64,000 nucleotides of DNA from Colwellia sp. (GCF_013214175.1 NZ_JABSPA010000001.1:222102-286101); one strand, 5' to 3'; positions 36,439 to 46,556 are shown, counted from the first letter of the stretch. The notes: generated by a model from the sequence alone, not told the origin. Made by a program: numbers and translations.

Positions 36439-37380
36439 ATGACAAAAATACCACTAGATAATGATTTTGCTCAAGTTACTCCTATTAGCCTAAGTCAGGA
36501 TAATGTTGCTAACGATGGGAACACAGAGCTTCTTGACGGCGACGCTCTTGAAGGTTTGAGTATTAGCCATCCACACTGTCAGGCTCTGGTAAGTTTGTAT
36601 GGCGGGCAAGTATTAAGCTTTAAACCCACAGGTCATAAAGATGTTTTATGGTTAAGTAAAAAAGCTTATTATCAAACGGGTAAAGCCATTCGCGGTGGTA
36701 TTCCGCTGTGTTGGCCTTGGTTTGGCGCTAATGATAAACAAACTAGCGCTCAATCAAAGCAACTAAAATCAGTTAATCATGGTTTTGCTCGGCAACTGCC
36801 ATGGCAAGTTGACAGCATTGCCGCCGATGAAAGTGGCGTTACTCTAGTTTTAATTTTAGCGGGAGAGAATCAACATCCACTTTGGCCTAATGCCTATAAA
36901 TTAAAACAAACACTGTTCTTTGGTAAAAGCTTTAAACAGACATTAGCCATGAGCAATATCTCGTCACAAGATGCCCAATACTCTGCAGCCTTGCATAGCT
37001 ACTTTACCGTTAGTAATCCAAGCAACGTCATTATAAATGCGTTAACTGGACTTAATTACCATGACAAATTAACCGCGAGAGCAAGTATTCAGCAACAAAG
37101 CGTCAGTTGTATCGGTGAAATTGACCGTGAATATCATAGCTCTGAAAAAGTGACAATTGTTGATAGTAAATGGCAACGTAAAATTGACATCGTTAGCAGT
37201 AATTGCCAGCAATGGGTGTTATGGAATCCAGGTGTTGAGTTAGCGAATACTATGGCGGATATTCACCCTGATGGTGAGCAAGAATACGTATGTTTAGAAG
37301 CGGCAAATACTCGTTGGCAAGAATTAAGAGCAGGAGAGACTGTAACAATTTCCCAAGAAATAACAGTTACTAAGCTCTAA
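36439..37380 (+). CDS. D-hexose-6-phosphate mutarotase (YeaD-like)
   Basis: Interconverts the anomers of hexose 6-phosphates. About 313 residues from the ATG at 36439; the frame is open to a TTG at 36334, but the extra 35 residues show no family resemblance. Aldose-1-epimerase fold with LVSLYGGQVLSFKP, KAIRGGIPLCWPWFG, HGFARQLPW (catalytic His region), ALHSYFTVSNPS and the C-terminal YVCLEAANTRW containing the catalytic Glu. It is monocistronic by spacing and ends close to mutH, which is convergent. Confidence 0.92.
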   Translation: MTKIPLDNDFAQVTPISLSQDNVANDGNTELLDGDALEGLSISHPHCQALVSLYGGQVLSFKPTGHKDVLWLSKKAYYQTGKAIRGGIPLCWPWFGANDKQTSAQSKQLKSVNHGFARQLPWQVDSIAADESGVTLVLILAGENQHPLWPNAYKLKQTLFFGKSFKQTLAMSNISSQDAQYSAALHSYFTVSNPSNVIINALTGLNYHDKLTARASIQQQSVSCIGEIDREYHSSEKVTIVDSKWQRKIDIVSSNCQQWVLWNPGVELANTMADIHPDGEQEYVCLEAANTRWQELRAGETVTISQEITVTKL

Positions 37381-37426
37381 TTAAACGTTCATTCCTTTCC
37401 TGTTCAGCTTTAACTTCTTTGATAAC

Positions 37427-38095
37427 TTAGTTAATTCTTAAATAGCGGTGTAATAAGGCTTGAGTAAAATTTATCTTCAGGTAAAAACCCCGTGGTAAAG
37501 TCATAAAAGGTTTACCGTTACGATCAAAGGCTTGGGTTTTTACTTTGCTATTAGCTGCTTTGGGTCTTAACTGCATCACTTGCCCGTGTTTGCCATGAAT
37601 ATTCTCTACTTCACCCAGTACTATCATATCAGTAAGCTCTTGCCAGTCTTGCGCTAATAGCGCTTCTTCTTCAGCATTGGGTGACCATATAAAAGGCATC
37701 CCCACTAAACGCTCACTTAGCGGCACATCTTTAGGGGTGATTACTGGCACCCAGAGTACTCGCGCGAGTTTTTTACGCACATAACAATTATGCCAAGTGA
37801 CTCCAACCAGGCCTGTTAACGGCGCAACACTGACAAAGGTTGTTTCCAAGGGTTTAGCTTGTTCATTAATGGGTAATGACTTTAATTCGATGCCTAAGTG
37901 AGGGAAATCAGGCTCAGGCCGAGAGCCAGCACTAGCACCGAGAACATGCTCAAATAATAAACCTATCCACCCCTTGTTGCGGGTTAAATCCTTAGGAACG
38001 GCAATACCTGCTTGCTCGGCTATTTCACCTAAGGTTAAGCCGGCTAAATTTTGTGCACTTGCCATCAGTGCTTGTTCAGAGGAAGGTATGTTCAT
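37427..38095 (-). CDS. mutH: DNA mismatch repair endonuclease MutH
   Basis: Methyl-directed mismatch-repair nuclease that nicks the unmethylated GATC strand. 222 residues. The catalytic residues D-E-K are seen in [13 protein letters not shown] (near residue 65), preceded by [14 protein letters not shown]. Its presence implies that the organism uses Dam methylation with MutS/MutL. It is divergent from rppH, separated by about 140 bases, as in several related genomes. Confidence 0.96.
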   Translation of the reverse strand: MNIPSSEQALMASAQNLAGLTLGEIAEQAGIAVPKDLTRNKGWIGLLFEHVLGASAGSRPEPDFPHLGIELKSLPINEQAKPLETTFVSVAPLTGLVGVTWHNCYVRKKLARVLWVPVITPKDVPLSERLVGMPFIWSPNAEEEALLAQDWQELTDMIVLGEVENIHGKHGQVMQLRPKAANSKVKTQAFDRNGKPFMTLPRGFYLKINFTQALLHRYLRIN

Positions 38096-38234
38096 AAAGG
38101 AAACAGATTAACCATGAAATAAACTTGATGGCTATTATTAATTAATTGCTAAAAAAATCAAAGTAATCATTTGCTCCACTGCCGTTAATATGGTTGAATT
38201 GATGCAAGAATTTTATATATTGTCAGGAGTTCCT

Positions 38235-38750
38235 GTGATCGATGCCGAAGGCTATCGCGCCAACGTCGGCATAGTAATAATTAACGACAGGGGACAAGTA
38301 TTTTGGGCAAGAAGGTTTGGGCAACATTCATGGCAATATCCACAAGGTGGTGTTGATGAAGGTGAGTCGGCTGAAGAAACCATGTTTCGAGAGTTACATG
38401 AAGAAGTTGGCTTAAAACCCGAAGACGTGAAAATTGTTGCTTCAACTAAGCACTGGCTAAAATATAGATTACCAAAGCGCTACATTAGGCATGACTCTAA
38501 ACCCGTTTGTATTGGTCAAAAGCAAAAATGGTTTTTATTAAAACTAACGGCCGCTGAATCTTCAGTCGATTTACTACATAGCCCACATCCTGAGTTTGAT
38601 GATTGGCGCTGGGTAAGTTACTGGTATCCAGTTAGGCAGGTAGTGTCTTTTAAACGTGATGTTTATCGCAAGGTCATGAAAGAGTTTGCCAGTTTTGCTT
38701 TACCGCTAACCTATGAACGACGACCAGAGCGGCGTAAACGTCGTGCTTAG
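38235..38750 (+). CDS. rppH: RNA pyrophosphohydrolase RppH
   Basis: Removes pyrophosphate from 5'-triphosphorylated mRNA and so starts RNase E-dependent decay. The Nudix box GX5EX7REUXEEXGU is intact in [20 protein letters not shown] followed by VGL. I chose the GTG at 38235, preceded by AGGAG at six bases, because the product then begins [14 protein letters not shown] as in E. coli RppH; an ATG at 38190 adds 15 unrelated residues. The C-terminus is strongly basic. In many gammaproteobacteria ptsP follows directly, as here, but a 266-base repeat now separates the two genes. Confidence 0.96.
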   Translation: MIDAEGYRANVGIVIINDRGQVFWARRFGQHSWQYPQGGVDEGESAEETMFRELHEEVGLKPEDVKIVASTKHWLKYRLPKRYIRHDSKPVCIGQKQKWFLLKLTAAESSVDLLHSPHPEFDDWRWVSYWYPVRQVVSFKRDVYRKVMKEFASFALPLTYERRPERRKRRA

Positions 38751-38785
38751 TGTCTATAAAAAAAGCTTAATTATTACTATGATTT

Positions 38786-39051
38786 ATACCAATACCATTA
38801 AATATATTACTAACTCAGAGCTACGCTAGGGAAGTTAGAACAAATAAAATTTGTGCTGGTTTAGTCATTCTAAATCAAACAAATTTGTGCTGTTATCATT
38901 TTCCTACCGAGCTCCCAAAGGGCGAGTTCAAAAGGTTTATATGCAGCGTTATTGATTTTGACAATGGAATAACCATTCTCTGCAATCAATGCCTTGCCTA
39001 GTAAACCTTTTAACCCTCGCTGAGTGGCAAATATATTAATGGACTTGGTAT
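38786..39051. repeat. MITE-like palindrome-ended element, family 2
   Basis: A 266-base intergenic element whose left end ATACCAATACCATTAAATAT and right end ATATTAATGGACTTGGTAT are inverted repeats of about 20 bases with few mismatches. Inside, AAATTTGTGCTG occurs twice (near 38848 and 38880). It encodes nothing credible. The outer ATACCA/TGGTAT tips match those of family 1, suggesting mobilisation by related transposases. It lies between the rppH stop and a terminator at 39073. Confidence 0.8.
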
Positions 39052-39072
39052 TCGATTCGCGTTAAGAATCCT

Positions 39073-39105
39073 AATAGCCCACTTTATTGTGGGCTATTTT
39101 TTTCT
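39073..39105 (+). terminator. Rho-independent terminator, probably the original rppH terminator
   Basis: AATAGCCCAC pairs with GTGGGCTATT around a six-base loop and is followed by a T run. It is now 320 bases from the rppH stop because of the intervening repeat. Confidence 0.85.
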
Positions 39106-39178
39106 ACATTTTCATTTGCACTCTGATATGTGTAATAAATGGTGTGCATCATTTTGTAATCAATCTTTGAGGAATTAA

Positions 39179-41545
39179 ATGTTAACTACCTTACGTCGAA
39201 TAGTATTGGAATTTAGCCAAGAAGCTGAACTACAAAATGCGCTTGAACGTATGGTATATCGCGTAAAAAAAGCGATGAAAACAGATTGTTGCTCAATTTA
39301 TTTAGCTGATTATCATCAGCAACATTTTTTATTAATGGCTTCTGATGGCTTAGCTAAAACGTCACAGGGACAAACTTGCATTGGTTTTTCTGAGGGCTTA
39401 GTTGGCCTTGTTGGTCAACGAGAAGAGCCACTTAATATTGCTGATGCCCAGCTGCATCAAGACTTTATTCACGCGCCAGAAGTTGAAGAAGACGACTTTA
39501 ATGCCTTTTTGGGTACGCCTATTATTCATCAACGTAAAGTGTTGGGTATTTTAGCTATTCAGCAAAAAGAGTCGCGTCATTTTACCGAAAATGATGAAGC
39601 CTTTTTAGTGACACTGTCGGCGCAATTAGCCAGTGCTTTGGCTAATGCCGAAATTAAAAGTTTACTCAGTCAGCAAGAAGAACAGAATCAAGGTGTTAAA
39701 CAATTACATGGTATTGCTGGCGCGCCAGGAATAGCCTTAGGTGAAATTATTGTCTGCCAACCGCAAGCGGATCTTGCTGCGGTTTCATTAAAAAAATCCC
39801 CTGATAGCCAAAAGCAGTTATTACGCTTTGAACAAGCGGTTGAAAAAACCCGTACAGAATTTAATGTCTTAAGCAGTAAGTTGAGTGAAGTTATTGATGA
39901 TGACAGCTTGGCTATTTTTGATGTCTACAAACAATTACTCGACCACGCTAATTTAGGCCAAGAAGTTGCAGCAAAAATATCACTAGGCTGGCGAGCAGAC
40001 AGTGCCTTAAAGTTAGTAATTGAACATTATATTAGTCAATTTGAAGCCATTGAAGATAGCTATTTTCGTGAGCGAGCCAGTGATATTCGTGACTTAGGCA
40101 CACGTTTATTAGTGAATATTCAGCAACAAGCGAAAGAAGAATTACTTTTACCCGAGCAATTTATTTTGCTGGCGCATGATGTCAGCGCCTCCATGGTGGC
40201 GCAATATCAGCATCAGGGGCTGTTAGGTGTTATTTCTTTATCTGGCTCTAATAATTCACACGCGGCCATTTTAGCGCGATCATTAGGTTTGCCAGCTATC
40301 ATGGGCGTTAATGCCATAGTGCTCAGTCAATTGCATCAGCAACAGGCAATACTTGATGGTTTTAGTGGTGAGCTATTTATCAACCCTGATGAAAGCTTAA
40401 TACAAGAGTATCAATATTTACTAAGCCAAGAAAAAGCCCTGACTGATAAAGTTATGGCAGTGGCACACCTGCCTTGTATTACCCAAGATGGTAGAGCCAT
40501 TGAAGTGTTACTTAATGCCGGTTTATCGGCCGGATTTGAACATAATGCACAACTAGGCGCGCTAGGTATTGGTTTGTATCGCACCGAAATACCCTTTATG
40601 AACCGACACTGTTTTCCATCAGAGCAAGAGCAAACTCAGTTATACCGCAAGGTATTAGAGGTATTTCCTAAGCATGGTGTCACCATGCGAACACTTGATG
40701 TTGGTGGCGATAAGTCACTACCTTATTTTCCCATTAATGAAGAAAACCCTTTCCTTGGCTGGCGTGGCATTCGCATTACCCTAGATCATCCGGAAATATT
40801 CCTGGTGCAAGTGCGTGCTATGTTACGGGCTAATCAAGGCTTAAATAATTTAGAAATCATGTTGCCGATGATTTCAGGTGTTGAAGAAGTTGATGAAGCC
40901 ATTCGGTTAATCAATCAGGCCTTCTTTGAGTTAAAATCTGAGCTGAAAACAGAGTTGACCACAGAAATAACCACTGAACTAATGTCAGCAAGCAATGCTG
41001 ATGGTCACTTAAGTCTCCAGCAAGCACAAATAAAAGCCAAAGCGGTTTCTGCGCAATTAGTACGACCTAAAATAGGTATTATGTTGGAGGTGCCTTCGGT
41101 TATATTCCAAATGGAAGCCCTAGCTAAACGTGTTGATTTTTTCTCTGTCGGTAGTAACGACTTAACTCAGTATTTATTAGCGGTCGATCGAAATAATAGT
41201 CAAGTGGCTAATTTATATGATGCCTTTCACCCTGCGGTGTTAAGTGCTTTAAACAGTCTAGCTCAGCAATCGGCGCAGTATTTAACTCCCATCAGCTTAT
41301 GTGGTGAGTTGGCGGCACAGCCAGCGGGGGCGATTTTATTATTGGCCATGGGCTATGACAAAGTTAGTATGAATGGACACAACGTACCACGAATTAAATG
41401 GGTTATTCGTCATATTTCTTTTGCACAAGCGCAAACAATTTTAGCTAAAGTTTTAACCTTAACAACGGCCAAACAAGTACATAGTTATCTAAATGAGCAG
41501 CTTGAAGCTTTAGGGTTAGGCGGCTTTATTCGCGCAGGTGGTTAG
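39179..41545 (+). CDS. ptsP: Phosphoenolpyruvate-protein phosphotransferase PtsP (EI-Ntr)
   Basis: First enzyme of the nitrogen-related PTS: takes phosphate from PEP and passes it to NPr. 788 residues. Order: N-terminal GAF domain (about 1-160, LEFSQEAELQNALERMV start), EI N-terminal domain with the phospho-His in SNNSHAAILARSLGLPAIMG (near residue 360), and the PEP-binding TIM barrel with GIGLYRTEIPFMNRHCF, RTLDVGGDKSLPYF, FSVGSNDLTQYLLAVDRNN and the Cys motif SLCGELAAQP. Within the barrel an insertion of about 35 residues (around 580-620) begins with the repetitive ELKSELKTELTTEITTEL. GAGGAA precedes the ATG. Confidence 0.95.
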   Translation: MLTTLRRIVLEFSQEAELQNALERMVYRVKKAMKTDCCSIYLADYHQQHFLLMASDGLAKTSQGQTCIGFSEGLVGLVGQREEPLNIADAQLHQDFIHAPEVEEDDFNAFLGTPIIHQRKVLGILAIQQKESRHFTENDEAFLVTLSAQLASALANAEIKSLLSQQEEQNQGVKQLHGIAGAPGIALGEIIVCQPQADLAAVSLKKSPDSQKQLLRFEQAVEKTRTEFNVLSSKLSEVIDDDSLAIFDVYKQLLDHANLGQEVAAKISLGWRADSALKLVIEHYISQFEAIEDSYFRERASDIRDLGTRLLVNIQQQAKEELLLPEQFILLAHDVSASMVAQYQHQGLLGVISLSGSNNSHAAILARSLGLPAIMGVNAIVLSQLHQQQAILDGFSGELFINPDESLIQEYQYLLSQEKALTDKVMAVAHLPCITQDGRAIEVLLNAGLSAGFEHNAQLGALGIGLYRTEIPFMNRHCFPSEQEQTQLYRKVLEVFPKHGVTMRTLDVGGDKSLPYFPINEENPFLGWRGIRITLDHPEIFLVQVRAMLRANQGLNNLEIMLPMISGVEEVDEAIRLINQAFFELKSELKTELTTEITTELMSASNADGHLSLQQAQIKAKAVSAQLVRPKIGIMLEVPSVIFQMEALAKRVDFFSVGSNDLTQYLLAVDRNNSQVANLYDAFHPAVLSALNSLAQQSAQYLTPISLCGELAAQPAGAILLLAMGYDKVSMNGHNVPRIKWVIRHISFAQAQTILAKVLTLTTAKQVHSYLNEQLEALGLGGFIRAGG

Positions 41546-41647
41546 TTTACCAACAGTAAATAATGAGTATCAAGCTAGTGGTCTGTTCGCTATTCCCTAG
41601 TCTTTTCAGTGTAATAATATTTAGGGGCGGGTTTTCCGCTAAGTAGA

Positions 41648-42442
41648 ATGATTTTAACAGTATTAATTTCTTGTGTTGCTTTAGGTAGTGTCGTTGGTTT
41701 TTTAGCGGGCTTGTTAGGCATAGGTGGTGGTCTTATTATTGTGCCAGCACTGGTATATTTACTGCCCATGGTTGGCGTTAGTAGCGAAATAGTGATGCCA
41801 ATGGCACTAGCCACTTCTTTAGGGGCGATTGTTATCACCTCGGCCAGTGCTGCATTTGCGCATCATAGTAAGAAAAATATACCTTGGTCATTAGCAAAAC
41901 CCTTAATGCTCTTAGTCGCTGTCGGGGCATTATTAGGTGCTTTTATTGCTGACTCTCTTTCGAGTGAGGCGTTAACTGGCTTTTTCTCTATTGTCGTGGT
42001 TTTATTGGCTGTTTACATGTTGCTTTCGATTAATGCCTCAAAAAAGAGGTCATTGCCAGCCACTTACGTGTTGCAAGCCATTAGTTTTATAACGGGGATT
42101 ATTGCTAGTTTAATGGGCATAGCTGGCGGCGCTATTTTAGTGCCTATGTTGAGTTTTTTCGGCGTATCTGTACGGCATAGTATAGGCTTAGCAACGGCTT
42201 GCGGAGTAATGGTGGCACTATTTGGCTCCCTTGGTTATATTATTACCGGTTTTAGTGTGCCAAATCTTCCGACGTGGAGCTTAGGTTATATTTATTTGCC
42301 GGCATTATTAGGTATTGTGATGAGCTCGGCGATATTTGCACCAATAGGGGTTAAATATGCCAGTAAATTACCGGTGAAAACCTTGAAGAAATTCTTTGCC
42401 GTTTTTCTTATTTGCGTCGCTATTAAAATGATGCTTGGTTAA
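41648..42442 (+). CDS. TauE/SafE-family sulfite/organosulfur exporter-like permease
   Basis: 264-residue inner-membrane protein of about eight helices. The duplicated TauE/SafE motif appears as VGFLAGLLGIGGGLIIVPAL (residues 13-32) and GIIASLMGIAGGAILVPML (near residue 155). The family exports or imports small sulfur-containing anions, but the substrate cannot be read. It lies between ptsP and lgt, a position where homologues are common in gammaproteobacteria. Confidence 0.92.
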   Translation: MILTVLISCVALGSVVGFLAGLLGIGGGLIIVPALVYLLPMVGVSSEIVMPMALATSLGAIVITSASAAFAHHSKKNIPWSLAKPLMLLVAVGALLGAFIADSLSSEALTGFFSIVVVLLAVYMLLSINASKKRSLPATYVLQAISFITGIIASLMGIAGGAILVPMLSFFGVSVRHSIGLATACGVMVALFGSLGYIITGFSVPNLPTWSLGYIYLPALLGIVMSSAIFAPIGVKYASKLPVKTLKKFFAVFLICVAIKMMLG

Positions 42443-42610
42443 CTTGTTTGAGTTGACATTGTTTTACTAGAGTCATTTTCAGTGAAGTACTTTAATAAAT
42501 AACCTTTTAGTCATAACAGGGTATAATCTCGGCCAATGAATAAATAGTTTTAACTTTCGAATATTTAACCTCTACCTTTTAACTTTCTACTTTGAGAAAA
42601 CGGACAAGCA

Positions 42611-43483
42611 ATGACAGATAAGTTTTTACAATTTCCGGTAATAGACCCGATCATATTTAGCATTGGCCCAGTATCATTACGCTGGTATGGCACCATGTAC
42701 TTAATTGGCTTCCTTGCAGCTATGTTTATGGCAAACAAAGCCGCCGATAGAAGTAACGGCTTATGGACACGCGAGCAAGTCAGTGACTTATTATTTTATG
42801 GTTTCTTAGGGGTCATTCTAGGTGGTCGAGTTGGCTATGTATTGTTTTATCAGTTCGAATACTTCCTGTCCGATCCATTATATTTACTGGAAATATGGCA
42901 AGGCGGCATGTCTTTTCACGGCGGTTTACTCGGGGTGACTTTAGCGGTATTAATTTTTGCCCGTAAGACCAATAAATCCTTTTTAACGGTTGGCGATTTC
43001 ATTGTGCCATTAGTGCCTATTGGCTTAGGCATGGGGCGATTAGGTAATTTTATTAATGCCGAACTTTGGGGACGTCAAACTGATGTGCCATGGGCTATGG
43101 TTTTCCCAACCGATGCATTACAAGTTCCACGCCATCCCTCACAGCTTTATGAATTCTTTTTAGAAGGCGTAGTACTGTTTATTATTTTGTATGTTGTTAC
43201 CCGTAAGCCGCGTAGTTTAGGTTTAGCTTCGGGCACCTTCTTAATTGGCTATGGCATATTTAGAAGTATTGTCGAATTCTTCCGTGAGCCTGATGCGCAT
43301 CTAGGCTTATATTTCTCCTTTATATCAAAAGGGCAAATTTTGAGTATTCCGATGATACTTATTGGACTGTTTATTATCTATTGGGGTTACAACCAGCAGC
43401 AAAAGTCGGCCATTAATGCGAGTAAAAAAATGACTAAAACTAGTCAGGAATCGGTCAGTAAATCAGCGAAAGGAAATAGCTAA
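42611..43483 (+). CDS. lgt: Phosphatidylglycerol--prolipoprotein diacylglyceryl transferase Lgt
   Basis: Adds the diacylglyceryl group to the lipobox Cys of prolipoproteins in the inner membrane. 290 residues with about seven helices. Signature segments are [43 protein letters not shown] with the conserved His, and [18 protein letters not shown] with the essential Arg. A polar Lys/Ser-rich tail ends the protein. The stop overlaps the thyA start (TAATG), so the two are coupled. Confidence 0.97.
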   Translation: MTDKFLQFPVIDPIIFSIGPVSLRWYGTMYLIGFLAAMFMANKAADRSNGLWTREQVSDLLFYGFLGVILGGRVGYVLFYQFEYFLSDPLYLLEIWQGGMSFHGGLLGVTLAVLIFARKTNKSFLTVGDFIVPLVPIGLGMGRLGNFINAELWGRQTDVPWAMVFPTDALQVPRHPSQLYEFFLEGVVLFIILYVVTRKPRSLGLASGTFLIGYGIFRSIVEFFREPDAHLGLYFSFISKGQILSIPMILIGLFIIYWGYNQQQKSAINASKKMTKTSQESVSKSAKGNS

Positions 43484-44334
43484 TGCGCGCATATTTAGAT
43501 CTATGTCAAAGAATTATAGAGCAGGGTACTTGGGTTGAAAATGAGCGCACGGGTAAGCGCTGTTTAACCGTTATAAATGCCGATTTGGAATATAACGTTG
43601 GTGATAACCAGTTCCCATTAATTACCACCCGTAAAAGCTTTTTTAAGTCGGCTATTGCGGAATTTATTGGTTATATTCGTGGCTATGATAATGCCAGTGA
43701 TTTTCGAAAACTTGGCACTAAAACTTGGGATGCCAATGCCAATTTAAATGAAGCTTGGCTTAATAACTCACACCGTAAAGGTGAAGATGATATGGGCCGA
43801 GTTTATGGTATTCAAGCGCGTGCCTGGGCAAAGCCAGATGGCGGCAGTATCGATCAACTGAAAAAAATTGTTGATAACCTAAAAAATGGTATCGATGATC
43901 GTGCTGAAATCATGACTTTTTACAACCCCGGTGAATTTGACTTAGGTTGTTTAAGACCTTGTATGCATACCCATAACTTCTCTTTACTTGGTGATACCTT
44001 GCACCTTACCAGCTTTCAGCGTTCGTGTGATGTACCGCTAGGCCTTAACTTTAACCAAGTACAAGTGTTTACCTTTTTAGCGTTAATGGCGCAAATTACT
44101 GGTAAAAAAGCCGGCATGGCCTATCACAAAATTGTTAACGCTCATATTTATGAAGACCAGTTATCGTTAATGCAAGATGTGCAGTTAAAACGTGAACCGA
44201 TGGCGTTGCCAAAACTTATTATCAACCCTGATATCAAATCGTTAGAAGATTTAGAGACTTGGGTAACTATGGATGATTTTAAGGTAGAAGGGTATGAATG
44301 CCACGAGGCGATTAAGTATCCATTTGCAGTTTAG
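43483..44334 (+). CDS. thyA: Thymidylate synthase ThyA
   Basis: Methylates dUMP to dTMP with 5,10-methylene-THF. 283 residues, the longer length also known from Vibrio. The nucleophile Cys is in [15 protein letters not shown] (near residue 160) and the phosphate-binding Arg and Ser in [18 protein letters not shown]. The usual PCH reads PCM here and the N-terminal folate region is diverged, which fits the Vibrio/Alteromonadales branch of ThyA. It is coupled to lgt and followed by a perfect terminator hairpin. Confidence 0.95.
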   Translation: MRAYLDLCQRIIEQGTWVENERTGKRCLTVINADLEYNVGDNQFPLITTRKSFFKSAIAEFIGYIRGYDNASDFRKLGTKTWDANANLNEAWLNNSHRKGEDDMGRVYGIQARAWAKPDGGSIDQLKKIVDNLKNGIDDRAEIMTFYNPGEFDLGCLRPCMHTHNFSLLGDTLHLTSFQRSCDVPLGLNFNQVQVFTFLALMAQITGKKAGMAYHKIVNAHIYEDQLSLMQDVQLKREPMALPKLIINPDIKSLEDLETWVTMDDFKVEGYECHEAIKYPFAV

Positions 44335-44438
44335 CTGTTAAAAAATATTCATTGAGCTGTGAGTCGAAACTCAAGAAATAGCTTAAGACAGAACTGAATA
44401 AAGAATTAAGTACAGAACTAAGTACAGAGTAAAACGAC

Positions 44439-44470
44439 AAAGGCCAGCTGATAACAGCTGGCCTTTTTTA
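44439..44470 (+). terminator. Rho-independent terminator of lgt-thyA
   Basis: Perfect 12-base stem AAAGGCCAGCTG with loop ATAA and its complement, then T residues. Confidence 0.94.
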
Positions 44471-44557
44471 TTGTGTACTTTTAGTGAGGGCATTTAGTTC
44501 GTACGTATAGTAATGCGCTTAACTTTTATGTTTAGTAAATAGGTCTAGCCAATACGT

Positions 44558-45217
44558 TTAACTAATTCGTTGAAATAGTGCGTATATATAAGGCCTTTCT
44601 TGCTTGAATGGATTGACGAAAATATATTCCTTGCTGTCGATAAGCTCAAATTTATCACCGAGTCTTGTTTGCATTTCATCCACTGAGTATTGATGCACAG
44701 CTAATCCCGCGCAATGTGTAGCTCCCGTGTTGGAGAATTCAGCCAAAAGCACATAGCTGCCACATTTAACGGTGCTTTTCAGGTTGTCAAAGTAGTTGTT
44801 GATTTGCTCTTCAGTCAATAGAAAATGCAAAACCGCACGGTCAATCCAGACATCAACAGCAAAGTTCTCATCAATACTCTTATTAACATTGTTATTAAAA
44901 GGCAGTCCTAAATCATGCTGTAAATATTGGCATTGAGTAGTGTTAAGTCTTTGGGATAGTGTTTCAAGTGCTTTGGCGCTAATATCATTTACTATCAAAT
45001 TAGCATCAGTTTTTATCAGTTCATCCACTAGCTTGGAAGTGCCGGCACCCGCTAAGAATAATGTTGAATTTGCAGATATAGCGGTATGCTCTAGAAAACT
45101 CAGCGTTTGTGAACAATCATCTTCAGACCAGCCTAGCTCCGCATCTTCTTTAGCTGAAAAAATATCATCCCAGTGCGCTTGCTTATCTTCATTAGCCTTC
45201 TTATTGGTATTAATCAT
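44558..45217 (-). CDS. Class I SAM-dependent methyltransferase
   Basis: About 219 residues. The SAM-binding motif I reads LFLAGAGTSKLVDELI (near residue 55), the acidic end of strand 2 is NDISAKALETLSQRL, and motif IV is VWIDRAVLHFLLTEEQ. The early HWDDIFSAKEDAELGWSE stretch is seen in small thiopurine-methyltransferase/TehB-like proteins. The substrate is unknown. The ATG at 45217 has GAGTGA upstream; a GTG at 45226 extends it by three residues. It stands alone, divergent from the K+ uptake operon. Confidence 0.85.
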   Translation of the reverse strand: MINTNKKANEDKQAHWDDIFSAKEDAELGWSEDDCSQTLSFLEHTAISANSTLFLAGAGTSKLVDELIKTDANLIVNDISAKALETLSQRLNTTQCQYLQHDLGLPFNNNVNKSIDENFAVDVWIDRAVLHFLLTEEQINNYFDNLKSTVKCGSYVLLAEFSNTGATHCAGLAVHQYSVDEMQTRLGDKFELIDSKEYIFVNPFKQERPYIYALFQRIS

Positions 45218-45430
45218 TGCTATCACTCATTAGAACCACTTACTTTCAGGACGTCTTTGGCTTAGGTTAACTGTCATCCTAAAGCAAAAGCGCATAATTG
45301 TCCGTAGGGGGGTGTTTAAGTGTCAGATTATTTATCGATCTTTTTCTAGTGAATGCCTAGTTAAGCTTTCCAAATAAATTGTACCCTCCGACTATATCGC
45401 ATGATAGAAAGAGAAATTAACACTGAATTA

Positions 45431-45452
45431 AACGTAAATTTAACGTAAATTT
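45431..45452 (+). promoter_or_regulatory. 11-base tandem repeat, probable KdpE-like/OmpR-family operator
   Basis: AACGTAAATTT occurs twice in exact tandem, with a weaker third unit (AGCGATGAAAG) after it, giving an 11-base period as in OmpR/PhoB-family binding sites. It lies 60-80 bases before the sensor kinase gene, with a TAGAAT -10 candidate at 45478. Autoregulation by the response regulator downstream is inferred. Confidence 0.6.
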
Positions 45453-45512
45453 AGCGATGAAAGCGTGAAAACTTTATTAGAATAGAAATTTAATTCACTA
45501 GAGGAGTAAAAC

Positions 45513-46556
45513 ATGGCGTTTATGAGTCGTGTTACGGAAAATAAAAAGTATGTTTATTTTTTTTCTATCGCAACAGTGGCATTATTTTCAGTGTTAGCCT
45601 ATCTGCTGTCACTTATTATCCTTCCTAAAAGTGGCGTGTTACTTTTATTACAATTAGCGGTTGTCGTTGTTTCTCTCTTTTCGAACAAAACCATCACAAC
45701 CTTGGCTGGTGTTTGTTGTGCGCTGATATTTAACTACTTTTTTACTAAGCCTCTTTATTCCTTTCACATGATAAATGCTGAAGACATTATTAATAGTATT
45801 GTCTTTATCATTGTCGCTATATTGATGAGCGAGCTTTCAATACGGTATAGAGATAAAAGTGAAGCACTAAAACAAGCTGAAATTCGTTCAAATATTTTAC
45901 TTTCGGTTTCTCATGATTTGAGAACACCTCTAGCAGGAATCATTGGTTCTTTAAGTACCTTTAAAGAATATAAAGCACAAATCAAAGAGCAAGATCAGCA
46001 GCAGTTAATTAATAGTGCCTTGGATGAGAGCCATAGGCTTCATGATTATGTTGAGAACCTATTGCAATTAACAAGATTAAAAAGCAAACAATGTAATGGG
46101 CTTTTTGTCTATCAGTCAATCTGGCCGGTAATTAAAAAAATTGAGGCTCGCTTTTCGGATAAACGGTTAATTATCCTGAAAATTAACAGTCTAAAACAGT
46201 TGAATATACAAGAGTCATTAATTGAGCAAGCAATTTACAATATTGTCGATAACGCACTTAAATATTCTCCTAAGGAAAAGCAAGTGATCGTTGAAGTTGA
46301 GAGTGATGAGCAATGGCTTTATGTGCGTATTAAAGATAGTGGCTTAGGTGTCTCTAAAAAAAATCGTCTCCAAATATTCGACCTTTTTTATTCCAGTCGT
46401 ATTGGCGACTCAGGAAAAGGCGGGGGAGGGATTGGTTTAACCGTTGTTAAAGGCATTGTTGATGCCCACAAAGGTAAGGTCGCTGTAATAGATTGTCAGC
46501 AAGGTTGTACCATTGAACTTGCATTACCATGGGAATATAGCAATGAACAAGCCTAG
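45513..46556 (+). CDS. KdpD-like sensor histidine kinase (C-terminal half only)
   Basis: 347 residues. Four closely packed helices (about residues 12-115) followed by FNYFFTKPLYSFHM and the INAEDIINSIVF segment match the DUF4118 membrane domain of KdpD. Next come the dimerisation domain with phospho-His in SHDLRTPLAGIIGSL (near residue 133) and the ATPase domain with IYNIVDNALKYS, DSGLGV and GKGGGGIGL. The long N-terminal KdpD and Usp domains of E. coli KdpD are absent and the start is clean (AGAGGAG before the ATG), so this is a naturally short form, not a fragment. It overlaps the regulator gene and precedes Trk/Ktr genes. Confidence 0.9.
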   Translation: MAFMSRVTENKKYVYFFSIATVALFSVLAYLLSLIILPKSGVLLLLQLAVVVVSLFSNKTITTLAGVCCALIFNYFFTKPLYSFHMINAEDIINSIVFIIVAILMSELSIRYRDKSEALKQAEIRSNILLSVSHDLRTPLAGIIGSLSTFKEYKAQIKEQDQQQLINSALDESHRLHDYVENLLQLTRLKSKQCNGLFVYQSIWPVIKKIEARFSDKRLIILKINSLKQLNIQESLIEQAIYNIVDNALKYSPKEKQVIVEVESDEQWLYVRIKDSGLGVSKKNRLQIFDLFYSSRIGDSGKGGGGIGLTVVKGIVDAHKGKVAVIDCQQGCTIELALPWEYSNEQA

